Of a stretch of 64,000 nucleotides of DNA, positions 34,320-44,004 are shown piece after piece. The position numbers and the translations under genes are program-made. Positions within the stretch are counted from its first letter, which is position 1; each line of letters opens with the position of its first letter. The notes beneath the pieces are model-generated. The model worked only from the letters and a program-made list of their open reading frames with translations. It searched no databases and was not told where the DNA came from. This DNA is from Acidimicrobiaceae bacterium. Lineage in GTDB: Bacteria > Actinomycetota > Acidimicrobiia > Acidimicrobiales > Aldehydirespiratoraceae. The stretch is taken from positions 1 through 64,000 of the forward strand of contig VXYK01000061.1 of NCBI GenBank assembly GCA_009845995.1. Reading direction: 5' to 3'.

Positions 34320-36269
34320 GTGCAGGGAGCGATCCTCAGCGGGGAGGACCTCAGCAAGATCATCAGCACCTTGGTTCTGATCGTGGTTGCCGTAGGCGCC
34401 AGCGCGTCTCTGTGGATAGGCGTCAACCTTCTCTTCAACCAGGTCCGTACGAGTTGGACTCGATTCAACGCTCTGGCGGGTTACGCGGTCGGCTTCTTGT
34501 TGCTGCTGCTGCTACAGGGGAACCGACTTCTCAAACCGCACGGACCCGATGCCGACTCGATCACGCGGCTCGGGGAGCTGCTGTGGACTCCGCTACTCGG
34601 CGCTCTGATTTTCTCGGCGTTGGCGGTTATTCTCGCAAACAACGACGACCAGACCCGACGCCTCTGGATCGCCTCAGGCTCAGGTCTGCTGCTCGGAGGT
34701 TTCATCGGGATCCGACTTGCCGAAGATGCTCGCCCAGAGCTTGAAATCCTGCCGCTGTTGCTTTCGACGATCGTCATCGCGGGCATCGGCGCAGGCATCG
34801 CACTGCTCCGCGGACGCAACCCAGTCCCGGCGGCTCTCATCGGTGTCGCGCTCGGTTGGTTGATCGGTGGTTTCGGAGTGCCCGAGCTGGGCGACGGGTC
34901 CGCACTTGAATCTGCGATCGCGGCGGCGGTTCCGGGCCTTGCGATCGGTGCTCGGATCGGACTCACCAAAAACGCCGGCGTGGTCGGCCGGGCCCGCATA
35001 GACGCAAAATCCAGGGGCGCGATCTTCTTGGTCCCCGCTCTGTTCTTCGTCACGGTCTCGTTGATCGCGCCGACGTTGATCACCATCTGGCTCTCGCTCA
35101 AGGACGAAGACTCGGTCGATCTGGTCTGGTTCGAGAACTACGGTTCGGTGTTCACCGACATCAACTCTTTCGATGTCGGCAACTGGACCAACATCTTCAC
35201 AAGCTTGTTGTTCGTCCTGGGTGTGCTGGTCGGACTCGGCGGACTCGCGATCGGTTTGGTGCTGCGCAAACGCACCGGCGACGGGTTTTCTGCCGGGGGG
35301 CCGGCTTTCGCGCCCTTGATGATCGCGATGGTAATGATCGTGTTCGGAGTGCTGTCAGTGTTGCGCGGCACGATCATGAACAACCTCTGGTGGGTCTTCA
35401 CCGTGACCGTGTTCTCCACCGGACTGGGGCTGGCAATAGCGGTGCTCGCTGACCGCGCAAAGCTCGAATCAGTGGCCAAGTCGATCATCTTCATGCCCAT
35501 GGCAATCTCACTGGTCGGCGCTTCGATCATCTGGCGCTTGGTGTACGTCGCCCGAGACACCAGCAAGTCCCAAACAGGTCTGATGAACGCGGTATGGGTT
35601 GAACTGGGGCGTTGGAGCACCGGAAGCGGGTTGCCCACCGTGCTCGGCACGGTCCTCGTCTGGGTCCTGGTTGCGTTGGGGGTGGCGTCGATCAGCCGCT
35701 CCCTGACCTCGCGAACTTACGACAAGATCCCGCTCCGAGCGTTGGCAACAATCGTTCTGCTGTGGATTGCCTATCGCTTCACCTTCGACGGAATCGGCGG
35801 ATTCAGGACCAACTCCGCCGGCGAAACCGTGCCCGACACAATCTTCTTCGTCCAGGATCAACCCTTCAACAACGTCTGGTTGATGGTGATCCTCATCTGG
35901 ATTCAGACCGGGTTCGCGATGGTGATCATGTCCGCCGCGATCAAGGCTGTGCCCACCGAACTCATCGAAGCGGCGAAGGTTGACGGCGCGACCGAGTCTC
36001 AGGTGTTCTGGCGGGTGACGTTGCCTCAAATCCGCACGACCATCGGCGTGGTCGTCACCACGCTCATCGTCTTGGTCATGAAGGTGTACGACATCGTCAA
36101 AGTGGTCACCAACGGCAACTTTGGATCTCAGGTGCTTGCCAACGACATGTTCGAGGAAGCCTTCTTGTTCTCAAACACTGGTGTAGGTGCCGCGCTCGCG
36201 GTGATTCTGTTCGTCTCAGTTCTGCCCGTCATGGTCTTGAACATTCGTCGCATGCAGCGGGAGGCCTGA
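34320..36269 (+). CDS. Sugar ABC transporter permease (MalF/AglF-like) with extra N-terminal membrane domain
   Basis: Inner-membrane permease of the oligosaccharide importer. The C-terminal half contains the cytoplasmic EAA loop (IEAAKVDGATESQVFWRVTLPQI, near residue 555) that docks the ATPase. The protein has 649 residues, about twice the usual 300. The first about 235 residues add roughly six hydrophobic segments, and a second insertion (about 300-365) lies before the conserved core. GTG-34320 has a perfect AAGGAGG site. It is one base upstream of the second permease. The long N-terminus resembles the multi-helix extensions of MalF but is larger; I see no known domain in it. Confidence 0.85.
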   Translation: MQGAILSGEDLSKIISTLVLIVVAVGASASLWIGVNLLFNQVRTSWTRFNALAGYAVGFLLLLLLQGNRLLKPHGPDADSITRLGELLWTPLLGALIFSALAVILANNDDQTRRLWIASGSGLLLGGFIGIRLAEDARPELEILPLLLSTIVIAGIGAGIALLRGRNPVPAALIGVALGWLIGGFGVPELGDGSALESAIAAAVPGLAIGARIGLTKNAGVVGRARIDAKSRGAIFLVPALFFVTVSLIAPTLITIWLSLKDEDSVDLVWFENYGSVFTDINSFDVGNWTNIFTSLLFVLGVLVGLGGLAIGLVLRKRTGDGFSAGGPAFAPLMIAMVMIVFGVLSVLRGTIMNNLWWVFTVTVFSTGLGLAIAVLADRAKLESVAKSIIFMPMAISLVGASIIWRLVYVARDTSKSQTGLMNAVWVELGRWSTGSGLPTVLGTVLVWVLVALGVASISRSLTSRTYDKIPLRALATIVLLWIAYRFTFDGIGGFRTNSAGETVPDTIFFVQDQPFNNVWLMVILIWIQTGFAMVIMSAAIKAVPTELIEAAKVDGATESQVFWRVTLPQIRTTIGVVVTTLIVLVMKVYDIVKVVTNGNFGSQVLANDMFEEAFLFSNTGVGAALAVILFVSVLPVMVLNIRRMQREA

Positions 36270-36270
36270 G

Positions 36271-37200
36271 ATGTCCGGCAACCGCCCCGGCGTCGACACC
36301 GCAATCTACGGCTTCTTGCGTCGCATCCCGACCGGTGTGTTGTGGATGATCGTGCTGCTGTGGAGCTTGCCGACACTGGGCCTGGCGGTGAACTCGTTTA
36401 GAACCCGCGACAACCAGCGGAACGCAGGCTGGTGGAATGTCTGGCGCGATGACGGCCTGACGATGGAGAACTACGACGTGGTCTTCTCGGCGAGCGCCAC
36501 CGCCGGTCTCAAGGAATCGTTGCTCAACTCCTTCGCCATTGCCATCCCTGCCACAGTCATTCCGATCGCCTTCGCCGCCTTTGCTGCCTACGCCTTCGCA
36601 TGGATCGATTTCAAGGGCCGCAAATGGCTGTTCATCGCCACCGTTTCGCTGCTGGCGATACCTCTCCAAGTTGCGTTGATCCCGCTGTTGAGGCTCTACA
36701 ACTTCGGCTCTCACTGGACGATTCCCTTCCTCGAGAAGACCGTCACCCTGATTCCTGATTTCGATCTGGTGAACACCACAACCGCGGTCTGGCTCACCCA
36801 CACCGGTTTCGCGCTTCCATTCGCCATCTTCCTGCTTCACAATTACATCTCTGAACTACCCAGTGATCTGTTCGAAGCCGCACGCATCGACGGTGCCGAC
36901 CACTTCACGATCTTCTGGCGGTTGGTACTGCCGCTGTCGATCCCGGTCCTCGCAGCCTTCGCCATTTTCCAGTTTCTATGGACCTGGAATGACTTCCTGA
37001 TCGCCAACACGATGGCTGGAACCAACCCGGACGCGATCGCGACAACAATCCGAATTGCCAACCTCGCCGGCGACTTCGGCCGAAATGAGCACTTGCTGCC
37101 CGCGGCCGCGTTCGTACAGGCATTCTTTCCGCTAGTCGTGTTCTTCGCCCTGCAACGGTTCTTTGTGCGAGGGATCCTGGCAGGCTCCGTTAAGGGTTAA
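36271..37200 (+). CDS. Sugar ABC transporter permease (MalG/AglG-like)
   Basis: Second permease of the alpha-glucoside importer, 309 residues with six predicted helices. The EAA loop FEAARIDGADHFTIFWRLVLP lies near residue 205. ATG-36271 follows the previous stop by one base. The ATPase gene is on the opposite strand, convergent, 68 bases beyond the stop, so the complete transporter is encoded here in two facing units. Confidence 0.87.
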   Translation: MSGNRPGVDTAIYGFLRRIPTGVLWMIVLLWSLPTLGLAVNSFRTRDNQRNAGWWNVWRDDGLTMENYDVVFSASATAGLKESLLNSFAIAIPATVIPIAFAAFAAYAFAWIDFKGRKWLFIATVSLLAIPLQVALIPLLRLYNFGSHWTIPFLEKTVTLIPDFDLVNTTTAVWLTHTGFALPFAIFLLHNYISELPSDLFEAARIDGADHFTIFWRLVLPLSIPVLAAFAIFQFLWTWNDFLIANTMAGTNPDAIATTIRIANLAGDFGRNEHLLPAAAFVQAFFPLVVFFALQRFFVRGILAGSVKG

Positions 37201-37216
37201 CCCCTCGTTTCAGGGT

Positions 37217-37282
37217 CTGCGCTCAGCGCGGTGCCGTAGCTGCGCTCAGCGCGGTGCCGTAGCTGCGCTCAGCGCAGTGCCA
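37217..37282 (+). repeat. 23-base tandem repeat (about 2.8 copies) between convergent transporter genes
   Basis: The unit beginning CTGCGCTCAGCGCGGTGCCG occurs at 37217-37239 and 37240-37262, with a third slightly altered copy from 37263. Each contains the dyad GCGCT-C-AGCGC. The third copy includes the last codons and stop of the ATPase gene (complement), so the array is probably a tandem duplication of that gene's 3' end. It may act as a bidirectional terminator. Confidence 0.75.
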
Positions 37283-38414
37283 GGCCCGACTCGAAGTCAA
37301 AGAAATGCAGACGTTCGATATCGATCACTGCCGAGATCGTCTCACCGGCTCGAGCGCCGCTGCGCGGGTTGAAACGGGCCACCGCATCTGCAACCTCTTC
37401 GTCGGACAACTCCTCGAGCACATCTGGATCGCCCGCATCCACCGCTCGCGCATCAATTTCGAAGTGAACCATGATTTCCGCACCGAGCGATTCGACCAGT
37501 GATGCGGTGGCCGTGATGACGTGGCCGTGGGTGTCGCCATCCACAAGGTTCGCGTCGTCCATGTCTTCAGGACGAATACCCACCACCACCGTTTGGCCTT
37601 CGCGGGCGGCGACCCCGGACGGAACATGTCCCAGCTCAATGCTGTGGCTGCCGAGCTGCATCGTCGAGCCAGTCACGGTCGCCTCGTAGAGGTTCATCGA
37701 GGGCGAACCGATGAATGCGGCAACAAAGATGTTTTCGGGGTGATCGTAGAGATTCTGCGGGGTGTCCACCTGTTGGAGCAAGCCGTCTTTGATGACCGCT
37801 ACCCGATCTCCCATGGTCATCGCCTCGACCTGATCGTGGGTCACATAAAACGTGGTGACTCCCAGTTCTCTCTGCAGTTTGGCGATCTCAGCCCGCATCT
37901 GGACACGGAGCTTGGCGTCGAGGTTCGAAAGGGGTTCGTCCATCAGGAAAGCGGCGGGCTGGCGCACGATGGCTCGACCCATCGCCACCCGTTGACGCTG
38001 CCCACCCGAGAGCTGGCCCGGCTTGCGATCGAGGTAGTCATCCAACTCAAGGATCTTGGCGGCTTCACGCACACGCTGATCCAGCTCGGCTTTTGGCGTC
38101 TTGGCGAGTTTGAGGGCAAAACCAATGTTGTCGTAGACCGTCATATGGGGGTACAACGCGTAATTCTGGAACACCATGGCGATATCGCGGTCCTTGGATT
38201 CCACATCGTTCACGACACGGTCGCCGATCCGCATTTCACCACCGGAGATCTCCTCAAGACCCGCGATCATGCGCAGCGCCGTGGACTTGCCACAACCAGA
38301 CGGCCCGACCAGAACTAGGAACTCCCCGTCTTCGATATTGAGATCAAGGTCCGTAACGGCTTGAAATCCGTTTTCGTAGACCTTGGTGACCTTCTCAAGA
38401 ACTACTTCTGCCAT
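37269..38414 (-). CDS. ATP-binding subunit of sugar ABC importers (UgpC/MsmX/MalK family)
   Basis: Cytoplasmic ATPase energising carbohydrate importers. Walker [10 protein letters not shown] (near residue 38), the signature [14 protein letters not shown], Walker [18 protein letters not shown] and the switch His in [10 protein letters not shown] are all intact. The C-terminal TOBE/regulatory domain (from about 240) carries VVGIRPED. An acidic insertion with [20 protein letters not shown] near 335-355 is unusual. It faces the permease genes and probably serves them, and perhaps other sugar importers, as MsmX does. Confidence 0.9.
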   Translation of the reverse strand: MAEVVLEKVTKVYENGFQAVTDLDLNIEDGEFLVLVGPSGCGKSTALRMIAGLEEISGGEMRIGDRVVNDVESKDRDIAMVFQNYALYPHMTVYDNIGFALKLAKTPKAELDQRVREAAKILELDDYLDRKPGQLSGGQRQRVAMGRAIVRQPAAFLMDEPLSNLDAKLRVQMRAEIAKLQRELGVTTFYVTHDQVEAMTMGDRVAVIKDGLLQQVDTPQNLYDHPENIFVAAFIGSPSMNLYEATVTGSTMQLGSHSIELGHVPSGVAAREGQTVVVGIRPEDMDDANLVDGDTHGHVITATASLVESLGAEIMVHFEIDARAVDAGDPDVLEELSDEEVADAVARFNPRSGARAGETISAVIDIERLHFFDFESGLALR

Positions 38415-38534
38415 CGCCTACTCCCCATCTACGGTGCCACGCGGTGCAATACCATAGCCTACGCAGCGACCCGCGTATCAGCGAACAAGAGGTGCCCGCT
38501 GGACGACGCCCGATGATCGGCGCAAACTCTTGGC

Positions 38535-40157
38535 ATGCGAAAACCCCCGGCATCCGTTTCCCTCACCGTTTTTCTCTTGGCGCTGGTGCTTGGGGTGGCG
38601 CTGGCGAGCTGTGCCGGCGACGACAGCGAGGACGAAGTCGCCGAATCCACCACTACCACAACAACTACCACCGCAGCTCCCTCCACCACGTCCACTACCA
38701 CCACCGAAGCACCCACGACGACCACGACACTCGACCCACTCGCCATCAAAGATGCAGCACCAACGCCGCTCCCGATCGTGATGTACCCGCCCGATGTCGG
38801 CAATCCGTTCTCGTCTGGCACCAGCTTCGACCCGGCCGTATTGGGATACGAACAGCAGGAGTATTTCATCTCGGGAACTGCCCGATCATTCGCCCCAGCG
38901 GAAGGCACGGAGCTGACTCCCGATGGACGTTGGGCTCTCGAGTTCGCTGACGAGGCCGACTACGCCACTCGGGTGACCGTGATCCGTCCCCGTGATCCGA
39001 GTGCCTTCAACGGGACCGTCATGGTCGAGTGGTACAACGTCAGCAGCGGACTCGACGCGGCTCCCAACTGGACCATGTCGCATATGGAGCAGATCCGTGA
39101 AGGGTACGCCTGGGTCGGAGTGTCCGCCCAAGCCCGGGGTGTCGAAGGTGGCCGAGCGGGTGTCGATGTCGGCTTCCCGCTCCACCTTAAGGGCAACAAT
39201 CCCGAGCGCTACGGATCACTGAACCATCCCGGTGATTCGTTCTCCTACGACATCTTCAGCCAAGCCGCTCAAGCCCTGATCGGTCCAGCAAACATCGAAA
39301 TGTTGCCGGGTCTTTCGCCCGAACGACTCATCGCAGTAGGCGATTCGCAATCAGCGTTTCGGCTGGTGACCTACGTGAACGGCGTCGACCCGCTGGTCCA
39401 ACTCTTTGACGGTTTCTTGATCCACAGCCGCGGCGGCGGCAGCGCTTCCCTTTCACAGTCGCCTCAACCCGATATCGAGACACCTGATCAGGTCCTGATC
39501 CGCAGCGATGTGCGTGTGCCGGTGTTGACCTTCCAGACCGAGACCGACATCTTCCGTCTCGGTTCGATCAACGCTCGACAGCCTGACGCACACAACATTG
39601 CATTGTGGGAGGTGGCGGGCACCGCCCACGGAGATGTCTACAACATTTCGCTGTCCGTCGGCCCTCAAGACATCGGTGACAACCCCGCGATCGCCGAGGT
39701 GGTGGAGGTGAGCGCTCCGATACCGGGAATCTTCGAATGCGACGCACCAATCAACAGCGGACCCCAGCATTGGGTCATGAATGCCGCGGTCCACGCTCTC
39801 AACGTCTGGGCTACAGGAGGACCGCCGCCACCGAGCGCACCTCTGTTGGAGACCGACGGCGAGGAATTCGTGGTCGATCAACACGGCAACACGCTCGGCG
39901 GTGTCCGCACCGCCTGGGTGGACGTGCCCGTGGCGACCCTCACTGGCGAACCACCCGGAGGGGCGGGATTCTGTGGACTGTTCGGTTCAACAACACTGTT
40001 CAGCAGCGCAAAACTGGCCGAGTTGTACCCGGACAAAGCCACCTATTTCGAAGCCATGACCACTTCAGTTGAGCGATCCGTTACCGAAGGCTTCCTTCGT
40101 CCGGCCGACGCCGCCCTGATTCTGGAAAACGCTTTCGCGAACGACATAGGCCGCTGA
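38535..40157 (+). CDS. Exported alpha/beta hydrolase-domain lipoprotein (Abhydrolase_10)
   Basis: A 540-residue lipoprotein (lipobox VALASC) with a Thr-rich linker of about 45 residues and a large alpha/beta hydrolase domain of the Abhydrolase_10 type. The nucleophile elbow is VGDSQSAFR near residue 270, and WEVAGTAHGD carries the likely catalytic His. YNVSSGLDAAPNW is the family's N-terminal signature. It should hydrolyse an ester outside the membrane; the substrate is unknown. ATG-38535 gives a normal signal peptide. It is divergent from the ATPase gene. Confidence 0.78.
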   Translation: MRKPPASVSLTVFLLALVLGVALASCAGDDSEDEVAESTTTTTTTTAAPSTTSTTTTEAPTTTTTLDPLAIKDAAPTPLPIVMYPPDVGNPFSSGTSFDPAVLGYEQQEYFISGTARSFAPAEGTELTPDGRWALEFADEADYATRVTVIRPRDPSAFNGTVMVEWYNVSSGLDAAPNWTMSHMEQIREGYAWVGVSAQARGVEGGRAGVDVGFPLHLKGNNPERYGSLNHPGDSFSYDIFSQAAQALIGPANIEMLPGLSPERLIAVGDSQSAFRLVTYVNGVDPLVQLFDGFLIHSRGGGSASLSQSPQPDIETPDQVLIRSDVRVPVLTFQTETDIFRLGSINARQPDAHNIALWEVAGTAHGDVYNISLSVGPQDIGDNPAIAEVVEVSAPIPGIFECDAPINSGPQHWVMNAAVHALNVWATGGPPPPSAPLLETDGEEFVVDQHGNTLGGVRTAWVDVPVATLTGEPPGGAGFCGLFGSTTLFSSAKLAELYPDKATYFEAMTTSVERSVTEGFLRPADAALILENAFANDIGR

Positions 40158-40196
40158 CACTGCTCGGCTTGACTGTCACGCACGTAACCTTGCCAG

Positions 40197-40796
40197 ATGG
40201 CAGGCCCACTCCCCATGCGTTTCGTGCGCTCGTTCACGAGTGCAGACGATCTTCCGCATGTGCATGCGGAAGTCGCTCTGGTGGGTCGCAGCAACGTCGG
40301 AAAGTCGTCGCTGATCAACGCGCTGGCGCAACGCAAATCCCTCGCCAGGACATCCAAGTCGCCGGGCGCGACCAGGCTATTGAACGCCTTCGAGGTTGGC
40401 GGCTCAGATTCGGGGCGTTGGCTGATGGACCTGCCCGGCTACGGCTTCGCGAAGGTGTCCAAGACCGAGCAGCAGAGATGGGCTGAGATGCTCAACACCT
40501 ACATCGAAGAACGGGAGAACCTCGTCTCGGTCCTGCTGCTCATTGACTCCGAGATCGGGCCCACCGCTCTCGACTTGCAAACCTGCCAGTGGCTTGAGCA
40601 TCTCAACCGTGAAATCTGTTTCGTCGCGACCAAAGCGGACAAGGTCCGCCCCGCCAAATCTAAAAAGCGCCGTGTTGACCTGGCTCAAAAACTCGGGGTC
40701 GACAAGTCCGAAATCACCTGGGTCAGCGCCAACAAGGGCACCGGCATCGCCGAGCTGCGCAGGCGCATCAGCGGCCTTCTGGAGATTCGCGGTTGA
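40197..40796 (+). CDS. engB: Ribosome-biogenesis GTPase EngB/YsxC
   Basis: A 199-residue Era/TrmE-type GTPase needed for large-subunit ribosome assembly. G1 GRSNVGKSSLINAL (near residue 30), G3 DLPGYGFAKV (near 78) and G4 TKADKV (near 145) are intact, as is the C-terminal SANKGTGIAELRRRI with the G5-like SA. The length is typical. TAACCT at 40185 is six bases before the ATG, compatible with a leaderless start. Confidence 0.9.
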   Translation: MAGPLPMRFVRSFTSADDLPHVHAEVALVGRSNVGKSSLINALAQRKSLARTSKSPGATRLLNAFEVGGSDSGRWLMDLPGYGFAKVSKTEQQRWAEMLNTYIEERENLVSVLLLIDSEIGPTALDLQTCQWLEHLNREICFVATKADKVRPAKSKKRRVDLAQKLGVDKSEITWVSANKGTGIAELRRRISGLLEIRG

Positions 40797-40802
40797 CCCC
40801 GA

Positions 40803-41075
40803 TCAGTCGACAGAAATCTGGGCCATCAACGCGGCCCGCTGTTCATCGAAGGTGTCGAGGTCCATCTGACCGTCGTCGTAGCGGCGGTGCAGATCCTCGA
40901 TACGGGCCATTACGTCATCGTTCGACAACTTGGGGCCGTCGTCGACTACTTCTTCGGTATCGGAATCGTCGCCATACTCGCTCTTGTCGAGGCGCTTCTC
41001 TCTTTTGGCCTGTGCTTTGGCCTTTTTGGCCATGTCACGCTGCCGTTTCGCAAAACTGGATCGTCCGGTTGCCAT
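40803..41075 (-). CDS. Small basic/acidic protein with SHOCT-like C-terminal helix pair
   Basis: A 90-residue protein. A Lys/Arg-rich N-terminus (FAKRQRDMAKKAKAQAKREKR) is followed by an acidic stretch (YGDDSDTEEVVDDG) and a C-terminal segment, VMARIEDLHRRYDDGQMDLD, similar to the short helical SHOCT-type oligomerisation module (L..L...G.(I/L)...EF/Y). I start it at MATGRSSFAK, preceded by GAGGAG. It is convergent with engB, with six bases between stops. The basic tail suggests RNA or ribosome binding, but that is a guess. Confidence 0.65.
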   Translation of the reverse strand: MATGRSSFAKRQRDMAKKAKAQAKREKRLDKSEYGDDSDTEEVVDDGPKLSNDDVMARIEDLHRRYDDGQMDLDTFDEQRAALMAQISVD

Positions 41076-41179
41076 TGCGGGCTCCTCTCCGGTCGACGAC
41101 GCATTGACCTTGACCGACTGTTGAGGGTACGAGCACCGATGCCTATTCTCCAACGAACCGGCGCGATAAGTTGTGTGGC

Positions 41180-42412
41180 GTGAGTACCGATACGAAACCC
41201 GATCAGCTGGCGTTGCACCGGCCAGAGACATATGTCGACGCGCCTCCGCACGACCTTTTCACGCGTCTGCGTCGTGAGGAACCTGTGGTATTTCAAGAGA
41301 TGGAAGACGAGCCCGGCTACTGGGCGGTGTTACGCCACGCCGACGTGATGCACGTCGCCAAACACCCTGAGATTTTCTCGGCCCACGAGGGAGGCGTGGT
41401 CATTGAGGACCTGGACCCGCCCGGTCTCGCGCAGATGCGGGACATGTTGTTGGCCATGGATCCGCCTCGTCACACCGCCTACCGACGACCCATCTCTCCA
41501 GAGTTCAAAGCCCGGGTGATCGGCGCGATGGAAGAGCGAATCCGCACCATCACAACAGAGATCCTCGACCGCGCCGAGGTTCTGGCTGAACAAGCAGAGG
41601 GTCGCGAGGTCGAGTTCGTCCACGACGTTTGCGCCCATCTGCCCAGCCAGGTCGTCGGCGAACTCATGGGGTTGCCACAAGAGGATTGGCCCGAGATCCA
41701 CGCCATGGCCGAACGCAACAGCGGCGGTCAGGATCCCGATATAGCCGCCGCAGAGGAACGCGGCTCATCGAGCATCGACATGGCCATGTACGCCATGGCG
41801 TTCGCAGCCAAACGTCGGAACGAACCATTGCAGGGTGATCTGACCGACCTGCTTTTGGGTACGGAGTTCGACGGCAAGTTGATGACCGACGTCGACTTCG
41901 GTCGTTTCTTCGTGCAGTTGGTCACTGCGGGCAACGACACCACCCGCACCATGCTGTCGAGCGGTCTGCTCGCCCTTCTGCAACATCCCGACCAGTTGCA
42001 ACTCCTGCGCGCCGACCGGGCACTGATTCCCAAAGCTGTCGAGGAGATCCTGCGTTGGGCCAACCCTCTGCATTATTTCCGGCGCACCGCCCTTGTGGAC
42101 ACCGAACTCGGCGGCAAGTCAATTGCCGCAGGCGACAAGGTCGCGATGATCTACACGTCCGCCAACCGCGACGAAGCTGTATTCGAAAACCCACAAGAGT
42201 TCGACATCACCCGAGACCCCAACCATCATCTCTCCTTTGGTTTCGGCACGCATTTCTGCCTCGGAGTTCACTTGGCGCGCCTTGAGGGTCGAGTTTTTTT
42301 CGACGAGGTCCTCAAACGCTGGTCACACATCGAGTTGACCGGCGAACCGAGACGTCAGCAGTCGAACCTCAACAACTCCCTGAAACACCTCCCGGTCCGC
42401 CTAGTTCGCTAG
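41180..42412 (+). CDS. Cytochrome P450 monooxygenase
   Basis: A soluble bacterial P450 of 410 residues. The I-helix oxygen-binding motif AGNDTTRT lies near residue 253, the K-helix ExxR in [17 protein letters not shown] near 288, and the heme-ligand loop [17 protein letters not shown] near 350. ATMs such as [16 protein letters not shown] near 95 are typical of the CYP family that hydroxylates steroids, terpenes or fatty acids. GTG-41180 is used. No ferredoxin gene is adjacent. It overlaps the convergent SDR gene by four bases. Confidence 0.9.
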   Translation: MSTDTKPDQLALHRPETYVDAPPHDLFTRLRREEPVVFQEMEDEPGYWAVLRHADVMHVAKHPEIFSAHEGGVVIEDLDPPGLAQMRDMLLAMDPPRHTAYRRPISPEFKARVIGAMEERIRTITTEILDRAEVLAEQAEGREVEFVHDVCAHLPSQVVGELMGLPQEDWPEIHAMAERNSGGQDPDIAAAEERGSSSIDMAMYAMAFAAKRRNEPLQGDLTDLLLGTEFDGKLMTDVDFGRFFVQLVTAGNDTTRTMLSSGLLALLQHPDQLQLLRADRALIPKAVEEILRWANPLHYFRRTALVDTELGGKSIAAGDKVAMIYTSANRDEAVFENPQEFDITRDPNHHLSFGFGTHFCLGVHLARLEGRVFFDEVLKRWSHIELTGEPRRQQSNLNNSLKHLPVRLVR

Positions 42413-43224
42413 TCCCGCGCCCACGCGGTGTTTTCGGCGACGGTGGACAGGCCACCCCCGACGGGTACGACCGCGCCGGTGACATAGGAAGCGGCAGCAG
42501 ACGCCAGGTAAATCGCTACTCCGGCCATGTCATCAGGCATGCCGATCCTGCCGAGGGGTACGTCTCGGGCAATACCGGCACGAGCCTTGGGATCGTTGAG
42601 GGCAAAGGCCATCATCTGGGAATCGAAGGGCCCGGGGGCGATGGCGTTGACCGTGATGTGCTCACCGGCCAGTTGTTTGGCAAGGTGGCGGGTCAGCATG
42701 TGCACCGCTGCTTTCGACGACGAATAAGAGAACGTGTCCATATCCGGTGGAGTCAGTCCGTTGACCGAACCTGTGTTGATAATTCGGGCTGGGTGTGACT
42801 CTTGGGCAGCAGCGCGAAGCAGCGGCAGCAACCGTTGAGTGAGAAAGAACACTCCTCGGACATTCACGTTCATGACCTTGTCCCAACCCTGCGCGCTGAA
42901 GTCGTCCAGCGGTTGACCCCACGACGCACCCGCGTTGTTGACCAGAATGTCCAGCGAATCCCAGCGTTCGTTGACAGCGGCGGCAAGATGATCGATGCCC
43001 TCGTCAGTGGAGAGGTCGCTGGGAACTGCGATGCAGGTGCCTTTCGTTGACATCTCATCAGCGGACGCCGTGACCTGTTCGATTTTGCGAGCGGTGATGA
43101 TCACGTCACATCCGGCGTCGAGCAACCCCTCCGCGATCATCCTGCCGATACCTCGACTACCGCCTGTGACAACGGCACGCCGACCCTCGAGGCCGAACAG
43201 CGACGTGATGCGATTGATGTCCAT
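42409..43224 (-). CDS. Short-chain dehydrogenase/reductase
   Basis: A classical NAD(P)-dependent SDR of 271 residues with all signature elements: TGGSRGIG (near residue 20), NNAG (near 97), the catalytic Ser in NTGSVNG and the YSSSK motif (near 167), and PG-region NAIAPGPFDSQMM. Such enzymes reduce ketones or oxidise alcohols. The C-terminal VTGAVVPVGGG replaces the common IDGG. The adjacent, convergent P450 hints at a shared xenobiotic or terpenoid route but is not in the same operon. Confidence 0.85.
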   Translation of the reverse strand: MDINRITSLFGLEGRRAVVTGGSRGIGRMIAEGLLDAGCDVIITARKIEQVTASADEMSTKGTCIAVPSDLSTDEGIDHLAAAVNERWDSLDILVNNAGASWGQPLDDFSAQGWDKVMNVNVRGVFFLTQRLLPLLRAAAQESHPARIINTGSVNGLTPPDMDTFSYSSSKAAVHMLTRHLAKQLAGEHITVNAIAPGPFDSQMMAFALNDPKARAGIARDVPLGRIGMPDDMAGVAIYLASAAASYVTGAVVPVGGGLSTVAENTAWARD

Positions 43225-43286
43225 AAGAAACTCCTTAACGATCCGCAGACCTGCGCAAGCACCCTAACGCCCATAAACTCCGAGCC

Positions 43287-43997
43287 ATGCCAACAACAAC
43301 AGACCAAGCAATATCTAGCGCCTCAGGCGACATTCCCTCAATCTTGTGCACTCCCGACAGCGGCAGCGGACCCGGTGTCGTGCTGATCCAGGAGATCTTC
43401 GGGGTCAACGACTATATCCTCAGCGTTGCCGAGCGTCTCGCCAACGAGGGCTACGTCGTGCTGGCGCCCCACATGTACTGGCGGATCCAGCACCCGTTCC
43501 GTGTTGACGCCCGCGGCCCCGAGGACTTGGGGCCAGCCTTCGAAATCGCCAATCAGCACCCTCCTGAAGACGGCGTCGCCGACATCGGCGCTGCACTGGA
43601 TCATCTGTCAAGCCGCTCCGAGGTACGGGGCGGCGTTGCGGTGATGGGGTTCTGCTTCGGCGGCTCGATGACCTATCTGGCGGCAGCAGCCCACGAACCG
43701 ACCTGCGCGGTCTCGTACTACGGATCGATGATCGGCGAGAACCTCGACAAGGCTCCTGGGATCACCTGCCCGATCTTGTTCCACTTCGGCGATGACGATC
43801 CTTTCCTGCCCAACGAGCACGTGGACGGCCTTCGCGCAGCCACCGAAGGGATGGACAACGTTGAGATCCTGGTGCAAGAGGGGGCTGGTCATGCTTTCGA
43901 CAACGACAAGAACCCGATGTTCGCCAACCCGTCGGCCGCGGCCGCTTCCTGGGCCCGCACGTCAGCCTTCCTCAGAAACCACCTGAACGCTTCTTGA
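43287..43997 (+). CDS. Dienelactone hydrolase-family protein
   Basis: A 236-residue alpha/beta hydrolase of the dienelactone hydrolase family. The nucleophile Cys is in VMGFCFGGSM (near residue 122), the Asp in FGDDDPFLP and the His in GAGHAFDND. LIQEIFGVNDYI is the conserved N-terminal strand with the Glu that activates the Cys. It hydrolyses dienelactones in chlorocatechol breakdown in characterised members; here the substrate is unknown. TAAACT seven bases before the ATG could be a -10 box. Confidence 0.85.
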   Translation: MPTTTDQAISSASGDIPSILCTPDSGSGPGVVLIQEIFGVNDYILSVAERLANEGYVVLAPHMYWRIQHPFRVDARGPEDLGPAFEIANQHPPEDGVADIGAALDHLSSRSEVRGGVAVMGFCFGGSMTYLAAAAHEPTCAVSYYGSMIGENLDKAPGITCPILFHFGDDDPFLPNEHVDGLRAATEGMDNVEILVQEGAGHAFDNDKNPMFANPSAAAASWARTSAFLRNHLNAS

Positions 43998-44004
43998 ACG
44001 CTCC

